DNA from: Porphyromonadaceae bacterium
GTDB taxonomy: Bacteria; Bacteroidota; Bacteroidia; Bacteroidales; Tannerellaceae
DNA length: 6,415 nt
Direction: 5' to 3'
Assembly (NCBI GenBank): GCA_003517945.1
Contig: DOZP01000237.1
Location: 1-6,415, forward strand
The translations under genes were made by a program, and so were the position numbers. The notes beneath the pieces were generated by a model. It had not been told where the DNA came from, made no database searches, and was given only the letters and a program-made list of their open reading frames with translations. Each line of letters starts with the position of its first letter. Position 1 is the stretch's first letter. This document shows positions 1 through 6,357 of the stretch, piece after piece.

Positions 1-74
1 ATAGTTTATATGGTGCGGATGACTGAATGAGACTCAATACGAGTGCAAAATAAGATAATCTTTCCCTGTTGCAC

Positions 75-101
75 AATCACTATATGTAGTGATTTTTATT
101 T
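75..101 (+). terminator. Probable intrinsic terminator of an upstream gene
   Basis: AATCACTA (75-82) and TAGTGATT (87-94) form a perfect 8-bp stem closed by a four-base TATG loop, and the 3' arm runs into a T-rich stretch (93-101, one A inside). This is the form of a rho-independent terminator reading rightward. The stem is A/T-rich, so it may be weak. It would separate the xylose operon from whatever gene ends left of the window. Confidence 0.6.
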
Positions 102-190
102 ATTCAATCTTAACAGGTATAGGCAGACAGATAGATATTGAGCCATTGCACCGCACACTGTCCACGTGTAATTTTACCGGAGATTTAATA

Positions 191-205
191 TTGTATAGTA
201 TACAG
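191..205. promoter_or_regulatory. Candidate operator site 1 for the Nudix-type xylose regulator
   Basis: TTGTA-TAGTA-TACAG is an inverted repeat with 5-base arms and a 5-base spacer, with one mismatch in the right arm relative to sites 2 and 3. The left flank AATATTGTA is shared with site 3. Of the three copies it is the farthest from the regulator gene and the least perfect. Assignment to the regulator is an inference from recurrence and position. Confidence 0.5.
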
Positions 206-210
206 TATCC

Positions 211-235
211 TATTATTGTATATGGTACAATAATA
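211..235. promoter_or_regulatory. Candidate operator site 2 (10-bp perfect arms)
   Basis: The core TTGTA-TATGG-TACAA lies at 216-230. Here the symmetry extends to 10 bases on each side: TATTATTGTA (211-220) and TACAATAATA (226-235) are exact reverse complements around a 5-base spacer. This is the most perfect of three repeats with the same arm sequence and spacer length, as expected for a dimeric DNA-binding regulator. The gene just downstream encodes such a regulator, so autoregulation of the whole operon is the simplest reading. Confidence 0.7.
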
Positions 236-247
236 TTCGCATGAATA

Positions 248-262
248 TTGTACTTTATACAA
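248..262. promoter_or_regulatory. Candidate operator site 3 for the xylose regulator
   Basis: TTGTA-CTTTA-TACAA has perfect 5-base arms with the same 5-base spacing as sites 1 and 2. It starts 32 bases after site 2, close to three helical turns, whereas sites 1 and 2 are 25 bases apart. It is the site nearest the operon, 68 bases before the best promoter-like -7 element. Confidence 0.65.
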
Positions 263-283
263 AGTTTAAAATGTTGAAATATT

Positions 284-297
284 ATGTTTTAAAACAT
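284..297. repeat. 14-bp perfect palindrome between operators and promoter
   Basis: ATGTTTTAAAACAT is identical to its reverse complement. Its right half also takes part in a second dyad: AAATGTT (269-275) against AACATTT (293-299). The site lies between operator 3 and the -7 element, about where a second regulator could touch RNA polymerase. In such A/T-rich DNA a palindrome of this length can also be accidental. No protein can be named from the sequence. Confidence 0.4.
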
Positions 298-330
298 TTG
301 TTGTTTTTATTATTTCTCAGTATAAATAAT

Positions 331-338
331 TATTTTTG
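331..338 (+). promoter_or_regulatory. Candidate -7 promoter element of the xylose operon
   Basis: TATTTTTG matches the Bacteroidetes -7 consensus TAnnTTTG. It would place the transcript start near 342-346 and give a leader of about 25-30 bases before the regulator ATG at 372. I see no TTTG at the usual distance for a -33 element; the nearest, at 297-300, is about 10 bases too far upstream. This fits a promoter that needs an activator, or a wrong choice of element. Confidence 0.4.
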
Positions 339-371
339 CCGCATTGTTTTAAATTGACTGATTTAAACAGG

Positions 372-1076
372 ATGAAGGTAAGGCAATATAATCCGTATAT
401 TTCGGTAGACTGTGTTGTGTTTGGATTTGACGGAAAAGAACTGAATGTTCTTTTGATAGAACGTCATATACAGGAAAAAAACAGTGATTACAATGATAAA
501 AAACTTCCGGGAAGTATTATCTATATGGATGAGAATCTGGATGAGGCGGCCTCGCGGGTTTTGACGGAGCTGACCGGCCTGAAGAATATACCGCTTAGCC
601 AGTTTCATAGCTTTGGTGATCCGGGGCGTTCGGCGGATCCGCGTGATATACTTTGGTTGGAAAAAACAACGCTTACGAAAATAGAGCGTATTGTGACTAT
701 CGGGTATGTCGCCCTTATAAAAATAAACCGGAAGATAACGCTTGATTCGGAGGACCGGTCGGCCAACTGGTATAACGTGCGTGAAATAGCGGGAATGAAT
801 CTCGCATTTGACCATCCGTTGATTATCCGGAAAGGGTTGGAATACATAAAACATTGGTTTCATGTAGAGCCGGATCTGATGTTTAAGCTTTTGCCCCGAA
901 AATTCACCTTGTCGCAGTTGCGTCTGTTATACGACGCAATTAATCAGGTGAAATCGGATGTACGTAATTTTCAGAAGAAAGTAAAGCAATGGAATAATCT
1001 GGTGATGCTGGACGAATTTGAAAAAAATGTACCTCACAGGGCCGCCAGGTTGTATAAGTATAAAAATGATAAGTAA
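372..1076 (+). CDS. xylR: Nudix-family transcriptional regulator of xylose utilisation (NrtR/AraR-like)
   Basis: This 234-residue cytoplasmic protein has an N-terminal Nudix-fold domain (about residues 8-160) followed by a winged-helix DNA-binding domain (about 170-230). The Nudix box (residues 47-70) keeps the spacing of Gly47, Arg62, Glu66 and Gly69 but has one extra residue near its start. The catalytic REUxEE core reads RVLTEL, so two glutamates are replaced by Val and Leu and hydrolysis is unlikely. FGDPGRSADPR (81-91) and the C-terminal LPRKFTLSQLRLLYDAI (174-190) are typical of the NrtR group, which includes the Bacteroides arabinose regulator AraR. Position at the head of xylB-xylA-xylT makes it the xylose-responsive regulator, with xylose or a derivative as the inferred ligand. 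I chose ATG 372; an in-frame TTG at 336 would add 12 residues but overlaps the promoter-like element. It is probably autoregulated through the upstream repeats. Repressor or activator action cannot be read from sequence. Confidence 0.88.
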   Translation: MKVRQYNPYISVDCVVFGFDGKELNVLLIERHIQEKNSDYNDKKLPGSIIYMDENLDEAASRVLTELTGLKNIPLSQFHSFGDPGRSADPRDILWLEKTTLTKIERIVTIGYVALIKINRKITLDSEDRSANWYNVREIAGMNLAFDHPLIIRKGLEYIKHWFHVEPDLMFKLLPRKFTLSQLRLLYDAINQVKSDVRNFQKKVKQWNNLVMLDEFEKNVPHRAARLYKYKNDK

Positions 1077-1097
1077 TCAAATAAATATAAATAGAAT

Positions 1098-2576
1098 ATG
1101 TATTTACTCGGGTATGATTTAGGGAGTTCTTCTGTAAAAGCCAGTCTGGTGGACGCAGAGACGTGCGAAGTGTTGGCTACGGACTTTTTTCCGAAAAAAG
1201 AAATGGATATAAAGGCTTTGAAAACCGGATGGGCGGAACAGGATCCCGCGGTATGGTGGGAAAACCTTAAACAAGTAACAATGTCTGTTATGGCGGAAGC
1301 GAAGATAGATCCCGCAAAAATTGCCGCAATTGGCATTTCATACCAGATGCATGGCTTGGTTTTGGTTGATAAAGACCTGAACGTGATACGGGATTCGATT
1401 ATCTGGTGCGACAGTCGCGCCGTACCTTATGGCGAAAAGGCTTTTGCAGAAGTCGGAGGGGAAAAATGTTTGTCGCACCTGCTTAATTCGCCGGGAAACT
1501 TTACATTGTCTAAACTCGCATGGGTAAAAGAAAATGAGCCGGAAAATTATGCGAAGATAAAATATTATATGTTACCGGGCGACTATATCGCTATGCGTAT
1601 GACCGGTAAGCCGTGTACAACAGCATCCGGGTTGTCCGAAGGCATTGCGTGGGACTTTAAAGAAAATGTACCGGCAAAGTTTCTGTATGATTATTTTGGT
1701 TTTGACAGGGAACTTATTCCGGAAATTGTTCCGACGTTTGGAATGCAGGGGACGATGACCGCAGAAATAGCCGCGGAATTAGGATTGGCAGCAGGTATTC
1801 CGGTAACATACCGCGCCGGGGATCAGCCTAATAATGCGCTTTCGCTCAATGTGCTTAATCCGGGTGAAATAGCGGCTACCGGCGGCACTTCGGGGGTTGT
1901 ATACGGGGTGAATGAAGATGCAAAATACGACCCGTTGTCGCGCGTAAATTCGTTTGCGCATGTGAATCATTCGGCGGATCGTGTACGTGTGGGGGTATTG
2001 TTATGCATTAACGGGACGGCGATTCTGAATACCTGGATAAAAAATAATGTAGCTCCCGAAGGGATCGGTTATGCCGATATGAATGAACTGGCCAAAAATA
2101 TCCCTGTGGGGAGTGAAGGTGTCAGTATTATTCCTTTTGGCAATGGCGCCGAACGTGTTTTATCAAATGAGGAACCGGATTGTTCTATCCACGGAATAAA
2201 TTTTCTGCGTCATGGAAAAGCGCACCTGATACGTGCGGCGCATGAAGGAATCGCTTTTTCGTTCAAATATGGTATGGATATTATGAATGAAATGGGGATA
2301 GAGACAAAAACAATTCGCGCCGGACATGCAAATTTGTTTTTGAGTCCGGTTTTCCGTCAGACGTTATCGAACATTACGGGTGCAACTATTGAATTGTATA
2401 ATACGGACGGCTCCATAGGCGCCGCACGTGGCGCCGGAATCGGGGCCGGTGTTTACAAAAATGCGGAAGATGCATTTTGCACATTGAAAAAAGTAGTAAC
2501 CGTTACGCCGGAAAAGGAACATGAAAAAGCCGGTTTGGAAGCTTATGACAGATGGCTTAAAATTTTGAAACGTTGA
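1098..2576 (+). CDS. xylB: Xylulokinase (FGGY-family carbohydrate kinase)
   Basis: This 492-residue cytoplasmic enzyme phosphorylates D-xylulose with ATP to D-xylulose 5-phosphate, the last dedicated step before the pentose phosphate pathway. It has the two actin-like ATPase domains of the FGGY family. The N-terminal phosphate loop is DLGSSSVKA (7-15), SYQMHG (81-86) is a substrate-contact motif, and IIWCDSR (101-107) follows. GDQPNNA (241-247) contains the presumed catalytic base Asp242. The second domain shows the ATP-binding TGGTSG (261-266) and the family block from RAGH (407-410) through TDGSIGAARGAGIGAG (436-451). Length is normal for the family. The ATG lies 21 bp after the regulator stop behind an A/T-only leader with no Shine-Dalgarno sequence. 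Some FGGY kinases prefer other pentuloses, but the adjacent xylose isomerase and symporter make xylulose the likely substrate. No defects seen. Confidence 0.95.
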   Translation: MYLLGYDLGSSSVKASLVDAETCEVLATDFFPKKEMDIKALKTGWAEQDPAVWWENLKQVTMSVMAEAKIDPAKIAAIGISYQMHGLVLVDKDLNVIRDSIIWCDSRAVPYGEKAFAEVGGEKCLSHLLNSPGNFTLSKLAWVKENEPENYAKIKYYMLPGDYIAMRMTGKPCTTASGLSEGIAWDFKENVPAKFLYDYFGFDRELIPEIVPTFGMQGTMTAEIAAELGLAAGIPVTYRAGDQPNNALSLNVLNPGEIAATGGTSGVVYGVNEDAKYDPLSRVNSFAHVNHSADRVRVGVLLCINGTAILNTWIKNNVAPEGIGYADMNELAKNIPVGSEGVSIIPFGNGAERVLSNEEPDCSIHGINFLRHGKAHLIRAAHEGIAFSFKYGMDIMNEMGIETKTIRAGHANLFLSPVFRQTLSNITGATIELYNTDGSIGAARGAGIGAGVYKNAEDAFCTLKKVVTVTPEKEHEKAGLEAYDRWLKILKR

Positions 2577-2593
2577 GTTCTTGCTTAAACGAA

Positions 2594-2631
2594 TTAATAA
2601 TTAAATATTAACTAATAAAAAAAAGAAAAAG
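2594..2631 (+). promoter_or_regulatory. A/T-rich translation leader of xylA
   Basis: The 55-bp gap before xylA has a small A/T-only dyad (TTAATA at 2594-2599, TATTAA at 2606-2611). A run that is nearly all adenine (2614-2631) then reaches the ATG at 2632. There is no GGAGG-like sequence. Bacteroidetes often use A-rich, unstructured leaders in place of Shine-Dalgarno pairing, so this looks like an efficient start of that type. Higher translation of xylA than of its neighbours is an inference. Confidence 0.5.
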
Positions 2632-3948
2632 ATGGCAACAAAAACGTATTTCCCGACAGTGGAAAAAATTAAATTTGAAGGAAAAGAAAGTAAAAACCCA
2701 TTGGCTTTTCGTTATTATGACCCGGAAAAAGTGGTTTATGGAAAGAAAATGAAAGAATGGTTTAAATTCTCAATGGCATGGTGGCACACACTCTGCGCCG
2801 AAGGTGGAGATCCGTTTGGCGGCGGTACAAAAACATTTCCGTGGACGGACGGAAACTCTGCGTTGGAAATAGCCAAACAGCGTATGGACGCAGGTTTTGA
2901 ATTTATGCAGAAGATCGGTATCGAATATTATTGTTTCCACGATATAGATTTAATTGATGAAGGCGGTTCGATCGAAGAATACGAAGCCAACCTGAAAGCA
3001 ATTGTTGCTTATGCAAAACAGAAGCAGGAAGAAACGGGAATCAAGTTGTTGTGGGGCACGGCGAATGTGTTCGGACACAAACGTTATATGAACGGAGCAG
3101 CTACTAATCCCGATTTTGATGTTGTTGCACGCGCTGCCGTGCAGATTAAAAACGCAATTGACGCAACGATTGAGTTAGGCGGTGAAAATTATGTGTTCTG
3201 GGGTGGCCGCGAAGGGTATTCTTCTTTACTTAACACGGACATGAAGCGTGAAAAGGAACATCTGGCCGCCATGCTGAAAGCGGCGCGCGATTATGCCCGC
3301 TCGAAAGGTTTTAACGGCACGTTCCTTATTGAGCCGAAGCCTATGGAACCGACGAAGCACCAGTATGACGTAGATGCCGAAACTGTTATCGGATTCCTTC
3401 GTGCGCATGGTTTGGATAAAGATTTTAAATTGAATATTGAAGTTAATCACGCAACTTTGGCGGGTCATACCTTCGAACATGAGTTGCAGTGTGCGGCCGA
3501 TGCCGGTTTACTTGGCTCTATTGACGCAAATCGCGGCGATTATCAGAACGGATGGGATACGGACCAGTTTCCGATTGATGTCAATGAATTGACACAGGCC
3601 ATGCTTGTTATACTGAAAAGCGGCGGTTTGCAGGGAGGAGGTACGAATTTCGATGCGAAGACGCGTCGTAACTCAACCGATCCGGAAGATATTTTTATTG
3701 CTCACGTTGCGGGAATGGACGCTTTCGCGCGGGCGCTGGAAGTGGCAGCCGCTATTTTGGAAAATTCTCCATACCAGGGTATGATACAGAATCGTTACGC
3801 TTCATTTGATGCAGGAAAAGGAAAAGAATTCGAACAGGGTCAATTATCATTGGAAGATCTGGTCGCTTATGCGAAGCAAAAAGGTGAGCCTGCCCAGATA
3901 AGCGGAAAACAGGAATTGTATGAAGCCATTGTGAATATGTATATTTGA
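2632..3948 (+). CDS. xylA: Xylose isomerase
   Basis: This 438-residue cytoplasmic TIM-barrel enzyme interconverts D-xylose and D-xylulose with two divalent metal ions. All expected active-site residues are visible, numbered about two higher than in the E. coli enzyme. They are His103 and Asp106 in FHDID; Glu234 and Lys236 in [14 protein letters not shown] (233-246); metal ligands Glu270, His273, Asp298, Asp309, Asp311; and Asp341 in GGGTNFDAK. The block VFWGGREGY (188-196) is a family signature. The length of about 440 residues and the N-terminal extension ([12 protein letters not shown]) place it in the longer class of the family, as in E. coli and Bacteroides, not the roughly 390-residue actinobacterial class. 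It lies 55 bp after xylB and only 2 bp before the symporter, so it is clearly in the same transcript. The assignment is secure and nothing looks broken. Confidence 0.98.
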   Translation: MATKTYFPTVEKIKFEGKESKNPLAFRYYDPEKVVYGKKMKEWFKFSMAWWHTLCAEGGDPFGGGTKTFPWTDGNSALEIAKQRMDAGFEFMQKIGIEYYCFHDIDLIDEGGSIEEYEANLKAIVAYAKQKQEETGIKLLWGTANVFGHKRYMNGAATNPDFDVVARAAVQIKNAIDATIELGGENYVFWGGREGYSSLLNTDMKREKEHLAAMLKAARDYARSKGFNGTFLIEPKPMEPTKHQYDVDAETVIGFLRAHGLDKDFKLNIEVNHATLAGHTFEHELQCAADAGLLGSIDANRGDYQNGWDTDQFPIDVNELTQAMLVILKSGGLQGGGTNFDAKTRRNSTDPEDIFIAHVAGMDAFARALEVAAAILENSPYQGMIQNRYASFDAGKGKEFEQGQLSLEDLVAYAKQKGEPAQISGKQELYEAIVNMYI

Positions 3949-3950
3949 CC

Positions 3951-5363
3951 ATGAGTAAAACGTATAATTCCACTTATATATTTGGCATAACGCTGGTTGC
4001 AACGCTTGGCGGTTTGCTTTTCGGATATGATACGGCGGTTATTTCCGGAGCGGAAAAGTCAATAGAGTCTTATCTGATTAATCCGTTAAGTCAGGCTTTT
4101 CGTTTCGGAAATTTCGACGGAAAAGCATTTGCTCATGGCGCAACGGTTTCGAGCGCATTGATCGGTTGTATTATAGGGGGCGCCATATCCGGTTTTCTAT
4201 CGAATCGTTTGGGGCGTAAAAGGTCATTACAATTAGCCGGTTTTTTGTTTTTTACTTCGGCATTAGGTTCTGCATATCCGGAATTTCTGTTTTTTGAAAA
4301 AGGAAATCCTACGGCAGGTTTGCTTGCCGTGTTTAATTTCTACCGGATATGGGGCGGAATAGGAGTAGGTCTTGCATCTGCCGTATGTCCTACTTATATC
4401 GGGGAAATCGCTCCGGCTGCCATACGCGGGCGTTTGGTATCGTTTAACCAGTTTGCTATCATATTCGGAATGCTTGTCGTCTATTTCGTGAATTGGGGGA
4501 TTGCCGATGGAAAGTCCATTGAATGGATTAATAATATCGGATGGCGGTATATGTTCGCTTCGGAAGCGATTCCTGCCGGATTATTTTTTGTTCTTTTATG
4601 CTTTGTTCCCGAAACCCCGCGTTATCTGGCATTGACTCACAATGACCAAAAGGCGTTGAGTGTGCTTGAAAAAATTAATGTCAACAAAGAACGTGCTAAA
4701 ACTATTTTAGCCGAGATCACCTCTACGATTACCGAAACGAAGAAGGCTAAACTTTTCTCATATGGTAAAAAAGTGATATTGATAGGTATTTTGCTGTCCG
4801 TGTTTCAGCAGTTTGTGGGAATAAACGTTGTGCTTTATTATGCGCCACGTATATTTGAAAGTATGGGAGTCGCCCGTGACGCCTCTATGTTGCAGACTAT
4901 TGTAATGGGGTTTGTTAATGTGATATTTACGGTGGTGGCTATTCTTTCAGTTGATAAATGGGGGCGTAAACCGCTTCTCATCACCGGTTCGATCGGTATG
5001 GCGATCGGTATGATAGCAATTGCCGTCCTGTCTTATTTTGATATCATAAGTATCCTTACGCTTATATTCATTATTATATTTACCGCATCGTTTATGATGT
5101 CGTGGGGGCCGATTTGCTGGGTATACATTTCAGAGTTGTTCCCGAATAAGATTCGCGGGCATGCTGTAGCAGTTGCCGTTGCGGCTCAGTGGGCGGCAAA
5201 TTATCTGATTTCGTCCACATATCCCGGAATGATGGAGTTCAGCAGCGTATTTACTTACGGATTCTATGGTGCGATGGCTATCCTTTCGGCCTTGTTTGTC
5301 TGGAAGATGGTTCCCGAGACAAAGGAAAAATCGTTGGAAGAAATAGAAAAGATCTGGAAATAG
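3951..5363 (+). CDS. xylE: D-xylose/H+ symporter (major facilitator sugar transporter family)
   Basis: This 470-residue inner-membrane protein should bring D-xylose into the cytoplasm by proton symport. Twelve hydrophobic segments are visible, at about 10-33, 64-84, 93-108, 120-142, 163-183, 200-219, 276-297, 313-334, 340-362, 365-390, 403-423 and 434-452. Sugar-porter motifs are all present: GYDTAVISG (25-33), RLGRKRS (86-92), PETPRYL (220-226), QQFVGIN (286-292), DKWGRKP (335-341) and PETKEKS (455-461). Residues matching the E. coli XylE xylose site are kept, including Asp27 (proton coupling), Gln167, Gln286, Gln287, Asn292, Trp390 and Gln413. I start it at ATG 3951, 2 bp after the xylA stop. 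A TTG at 3945 overlapping the xylA end is in frame but less likely. The tight junction suggests translational coupling. This gene is often called xylT in Bacteroidetes. A related pentose or glucose as substrate cannot be excluded, but the operon points to xylose. Confidence 0.93.
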   Translation: MSKTYNSTYIFGITLVATLGGLLFGYDTAVISGAEKSIESYLINPLSQAFRFGNFDGKAFAHGATVSSALIGCIIGGAISGFLSNRLGRKRSLQLAGFLFFTSALGSAYPEFLFFEKGNPTAGLLAVFNFYRIWGGIGVGLASAVCPTYIGEIAPAAIRGRLVSFNQFAIIFGMLVVYFVNWGIADGKSIEWINNIGWRYMFASEAIPAGLFFVLLCFVPETPRYLALTHNDQKALSVLEKINVNKERAKTILAEITSTITETKKAKLFSYGKKVILIGILLSVFQQFVGINVVLYYAPRIFESMGVARDASMLQTIVMGFVNVIFTVVAILSVDKWGRKPLLITGSIGMAIGMIAIAVLSYFDIISILTLIFIIIFTASFMMSWGPICWVYISELFPNKIRGHAVAVAVAAQWAANYLISSTYPGMMEFSSVFTYGFYGAMAILSALFVWKMVPETKEKSLEEIEKIWK

Positions 5364-5372
5364 TAATCACTT

Positions 5373-5401
5373 ATTGATTTCCGGTTTCTTGATTATGTTT
5401 G
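5373..5401 (+). promoter_or_regulatory. Candidate promoter for the esterase gene
   Basis: TATGTTTG (5394-5401) matches the Bacteroidetes -7 consensus TAnnTTTG exactly. ATTG (5373-5376), one base off the -33 TTTG, lies 17 bases before it, slightly closer than the usual spacing of about 19. Transcription would begin near 5405-5408, exactly at the base of the long hairpin, giving a leader of about 95-100 bases. This would let the esterase be expressed apart from the xylose operon. Confidence 0.4.
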
Positions 5402-5403
5402 TG

Positions 5404-5457
5404 TCGTTTTCAGCAGAAAAGCATTTTTATGGAAAGTGCTTTTACTGCTGGAAATGA
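5404..5457 (+). promoter_or_regulatory. Long near-perfect RNA hairpin between symporter and esterase
   Basis: Bases 5404-5428 pair with 5432-5457 over 25 base pairs, four of them G-U, with a single bulged A at 5444 and a three-base loop (5429-5431). The strongest part is CAGCAGAAAAGCA (5411-5423) against TGCTTTTACTGCTG (5437-5450). No T-run follows on either strand, so it is not a standard intrinsic terminator. It could protect the 3' end of the xylose transcript, be an RNase III cleavage site, form the 5' end of the esterase mRNA, or end transcription without a U tract. The structure is clear; the role is open. Confidence 0.6.
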
Positions 5458-5503
5458 ATGATAATGCAAAGTTTGTTGATTTTTATTCTAAAAAGTGCAG
5501 TTT

Positions 5504-6325
5504 ATGAAATTTTTATCAGGTATTGTATTGTGGTTGTTGTGTGTGACAGCCGTTTCGGCTCAGAATCCGTCTCAGGCCGGATATGCATTGAGGGAAGACA
5601 TTTCTTATATCGGAGAAGCCGATACTGATACATACAGGCAGAAACGGTGCAAACTGGATATTTATTATCCGGCCGGGGGCGGGAACTTTGCGACTGTCGT
5701 ATGGTTTCATGGCGGAGGGCTTGAAGGCGGAAACAAATATATACCCGTGGAATTGAAAAATAAAGGCGTTGCCGTTGTTGCCGTCAACTACCGTTTGAGT
5801 CCCGAAGCGAAAAATCCGGCTTATATTGTAGATGCCGCCGAAGCTGTGGCGTGGGTTTTCAGGAATATTGAGAAATATGGCGGAGATCCCGGAAAAATAT
5901 TCGTGTCGGGGCATTCGGCCGGCGGATATCTTACGCTTATGGTGGGATTGGACAAAAATTATATGGCAACATATGGAGTTGATGCCGATAAGATCAAAGG
6001 ATTAATACCTGTCAGCGGCCAGACCAATACACATTATACAATTCGTAAGGAAAGGGGACTGCCTTCCGGTATTCCCGTAGTAGATGAATATGCTCCGATT
6101 AATTGTGTGAGAAAAGGAACGCCTCCAACTCTTTTGATTACGGGTGACAGAGATTTGGAATTAACTGCACGGTATGAAGAAAATCTCCATCTGGAAGCAA
6201 TTATGAAATCAGTGGGGAATGATGTTGAATTATATGAATTGCAAGGGTTTGATCATGGAAATGTTCCTGTTCCCTCTATGGAATTAATCTTACGGTTTAT
6301 TAAAAAATATACAGAAACCGAGTAG
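5504..6325 (+). CDS. Secreted alpha/beta-hydrolase, probable carbohydrate acyl esterase
   Basis: The protein has 273 residues and a cleavable signal peptide: MKFLSG, a hydrophobic stretch to about residue 18, and likely cleavage after VSA (17-19). Cys13 has no lipobox around it, so export to the periplasm or beyond as a free protein is expected. The mature part is an alpha/beta-hydrolase of the hormone-sensitive-lipase/BD-FAE kind. It shows oxyanion-hole HGGG (69-72), the YRLSPE motif (96-101), nucleophile elbow GHSAGG (136-141, Ser138), acid Asp217 or Asp215 in GDRDLE (214-219), and His251 in FDHGN. The catalytic triad is complete. Related gut Bacteroidetes enzymes remove acetyl or feruloyl groups from xylan, which would suit a neighbour of xylose genes, but specificity is not readable here. 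The ATG at 5504 starts the signal peptide directly; a GTG three codons earlier is in frame but less likely. It follows the symporter on the same strand after 140 bp with its own promoter-like element. Confidence 0.85.
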   Translation: MKFLSGIVLWLLCVTAVSAQNPSQAGYALREDISYIGEADTDTYRQKRCKLDIYYPAGGGNFATVVWFHGGGLEGGNKYIPVELKNKGVAVVAVNYRLSPEAKNPAYIVDAAEAVAWVFRNIEKYGGDPGKIFVSGHSAGGYLTLMVGLDKNYMATYGVDADKIKGLIPVSGQTNTHYTIRKERGLPSGIPVVDEYAPINCVRKGTPPTLLITGDRDLELTARYEENLHLEAIMKSVGNDVELYELQGFDHGNVPVPSMELILRFIKKYTETE

Positions 6326-6326
6326 C

Positions 6327-6357
6327 TTCCGGATTTTTATAAAAGGGTGATCCGGAA
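6327..6357 (+). promoter_or_regulatory. Hairpin after the esterase gene, overlapping a possible start codon
   Basis: TTCCGGAT (6327-6334) and ATCCGGAA (6350-6357) form a perfect 8-bp, G/C-containing stem two bases after the esterase stop codon. No T-run follows in either direction, so termination is uncertain. The 3' arm contains the first base of the ATG at 6357 and overlaps the end of GGTGATCC (6346-6353), which resembles part of a Shine-Dalgarno sequence. If that start is real, the hairpin would mask it. Confidence 0.4.

Larger units (their letters stand above)
1..371. other. Intergenic control region upstream of the xylose operon
   Basis: No convincing gene lies here on either strand. 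Two + strand frames are open from the left edge and stop within the first 30 bases (TGA at 24-26 and at 28-30). Either could be the last codons of an upstream gene, but the sequence cannot decide between them. The stretch then holds a terminator-like hairpin, about 90 bases of mixed composition with nothing recognisable apart from a CACGTG hexamer at 163-168, and from about 181 a very A/T-rich segment. That segment contains three inverted repeats, a 14-bp palindrome and a promoter-like element, each listed separately. Confidence 0.8.

Noticed and set aside
43..74. Nested dyads GTGCAA/TTGCAC (43-48, 69-74) and AAGAT/ATCTT (52-56, 58-62) near the left edge
   Set aside because: The arms are only 5-6 bases with a long spacer for the outer pair, there is no T-run or shared motif with other sites, and chance explains them.
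163..168. CACGTG hexamer in the upstream region
   Set aside because: A single six-base palindrome is expected by chance, and I know of no Bacteroidetes regulator it would indicate.
336..371. Twelve-residue N-terminal extension of the regulator from a TTG start at 336
   Set aside because: The extra residues do not resemble the family's N-terminus, the TTG overlaps the best -7 promoter element (331-338), and ATG 372 gives the normal family start just before the Nudix domain.
363..863. Open frame of 166 codons on the - strand
   Set aside because: It lies wholly opposite the regulator gene, has no recognisable family features, and is explained as an antisense shadow of a real coding region. The other - strand frames opposite xylB, xylA and the esterase were rejected for the same reason.
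5189..5377. Small + strand frame of 62 codons overlapping the end of the symporter gene
   Set aside because: It lies almost entirely inside the symporter reading frame, which is strongly supported by transporter motifs to its C-terminus. No separate start signal or domain was seen.
5404..5457. Reading the long hairpin as a classic rho-independent terminator of the xylose operon
   Set aside because: The stem is strong, but no T-run follows on either strand, so I listed it as a regulatory structure of open function.
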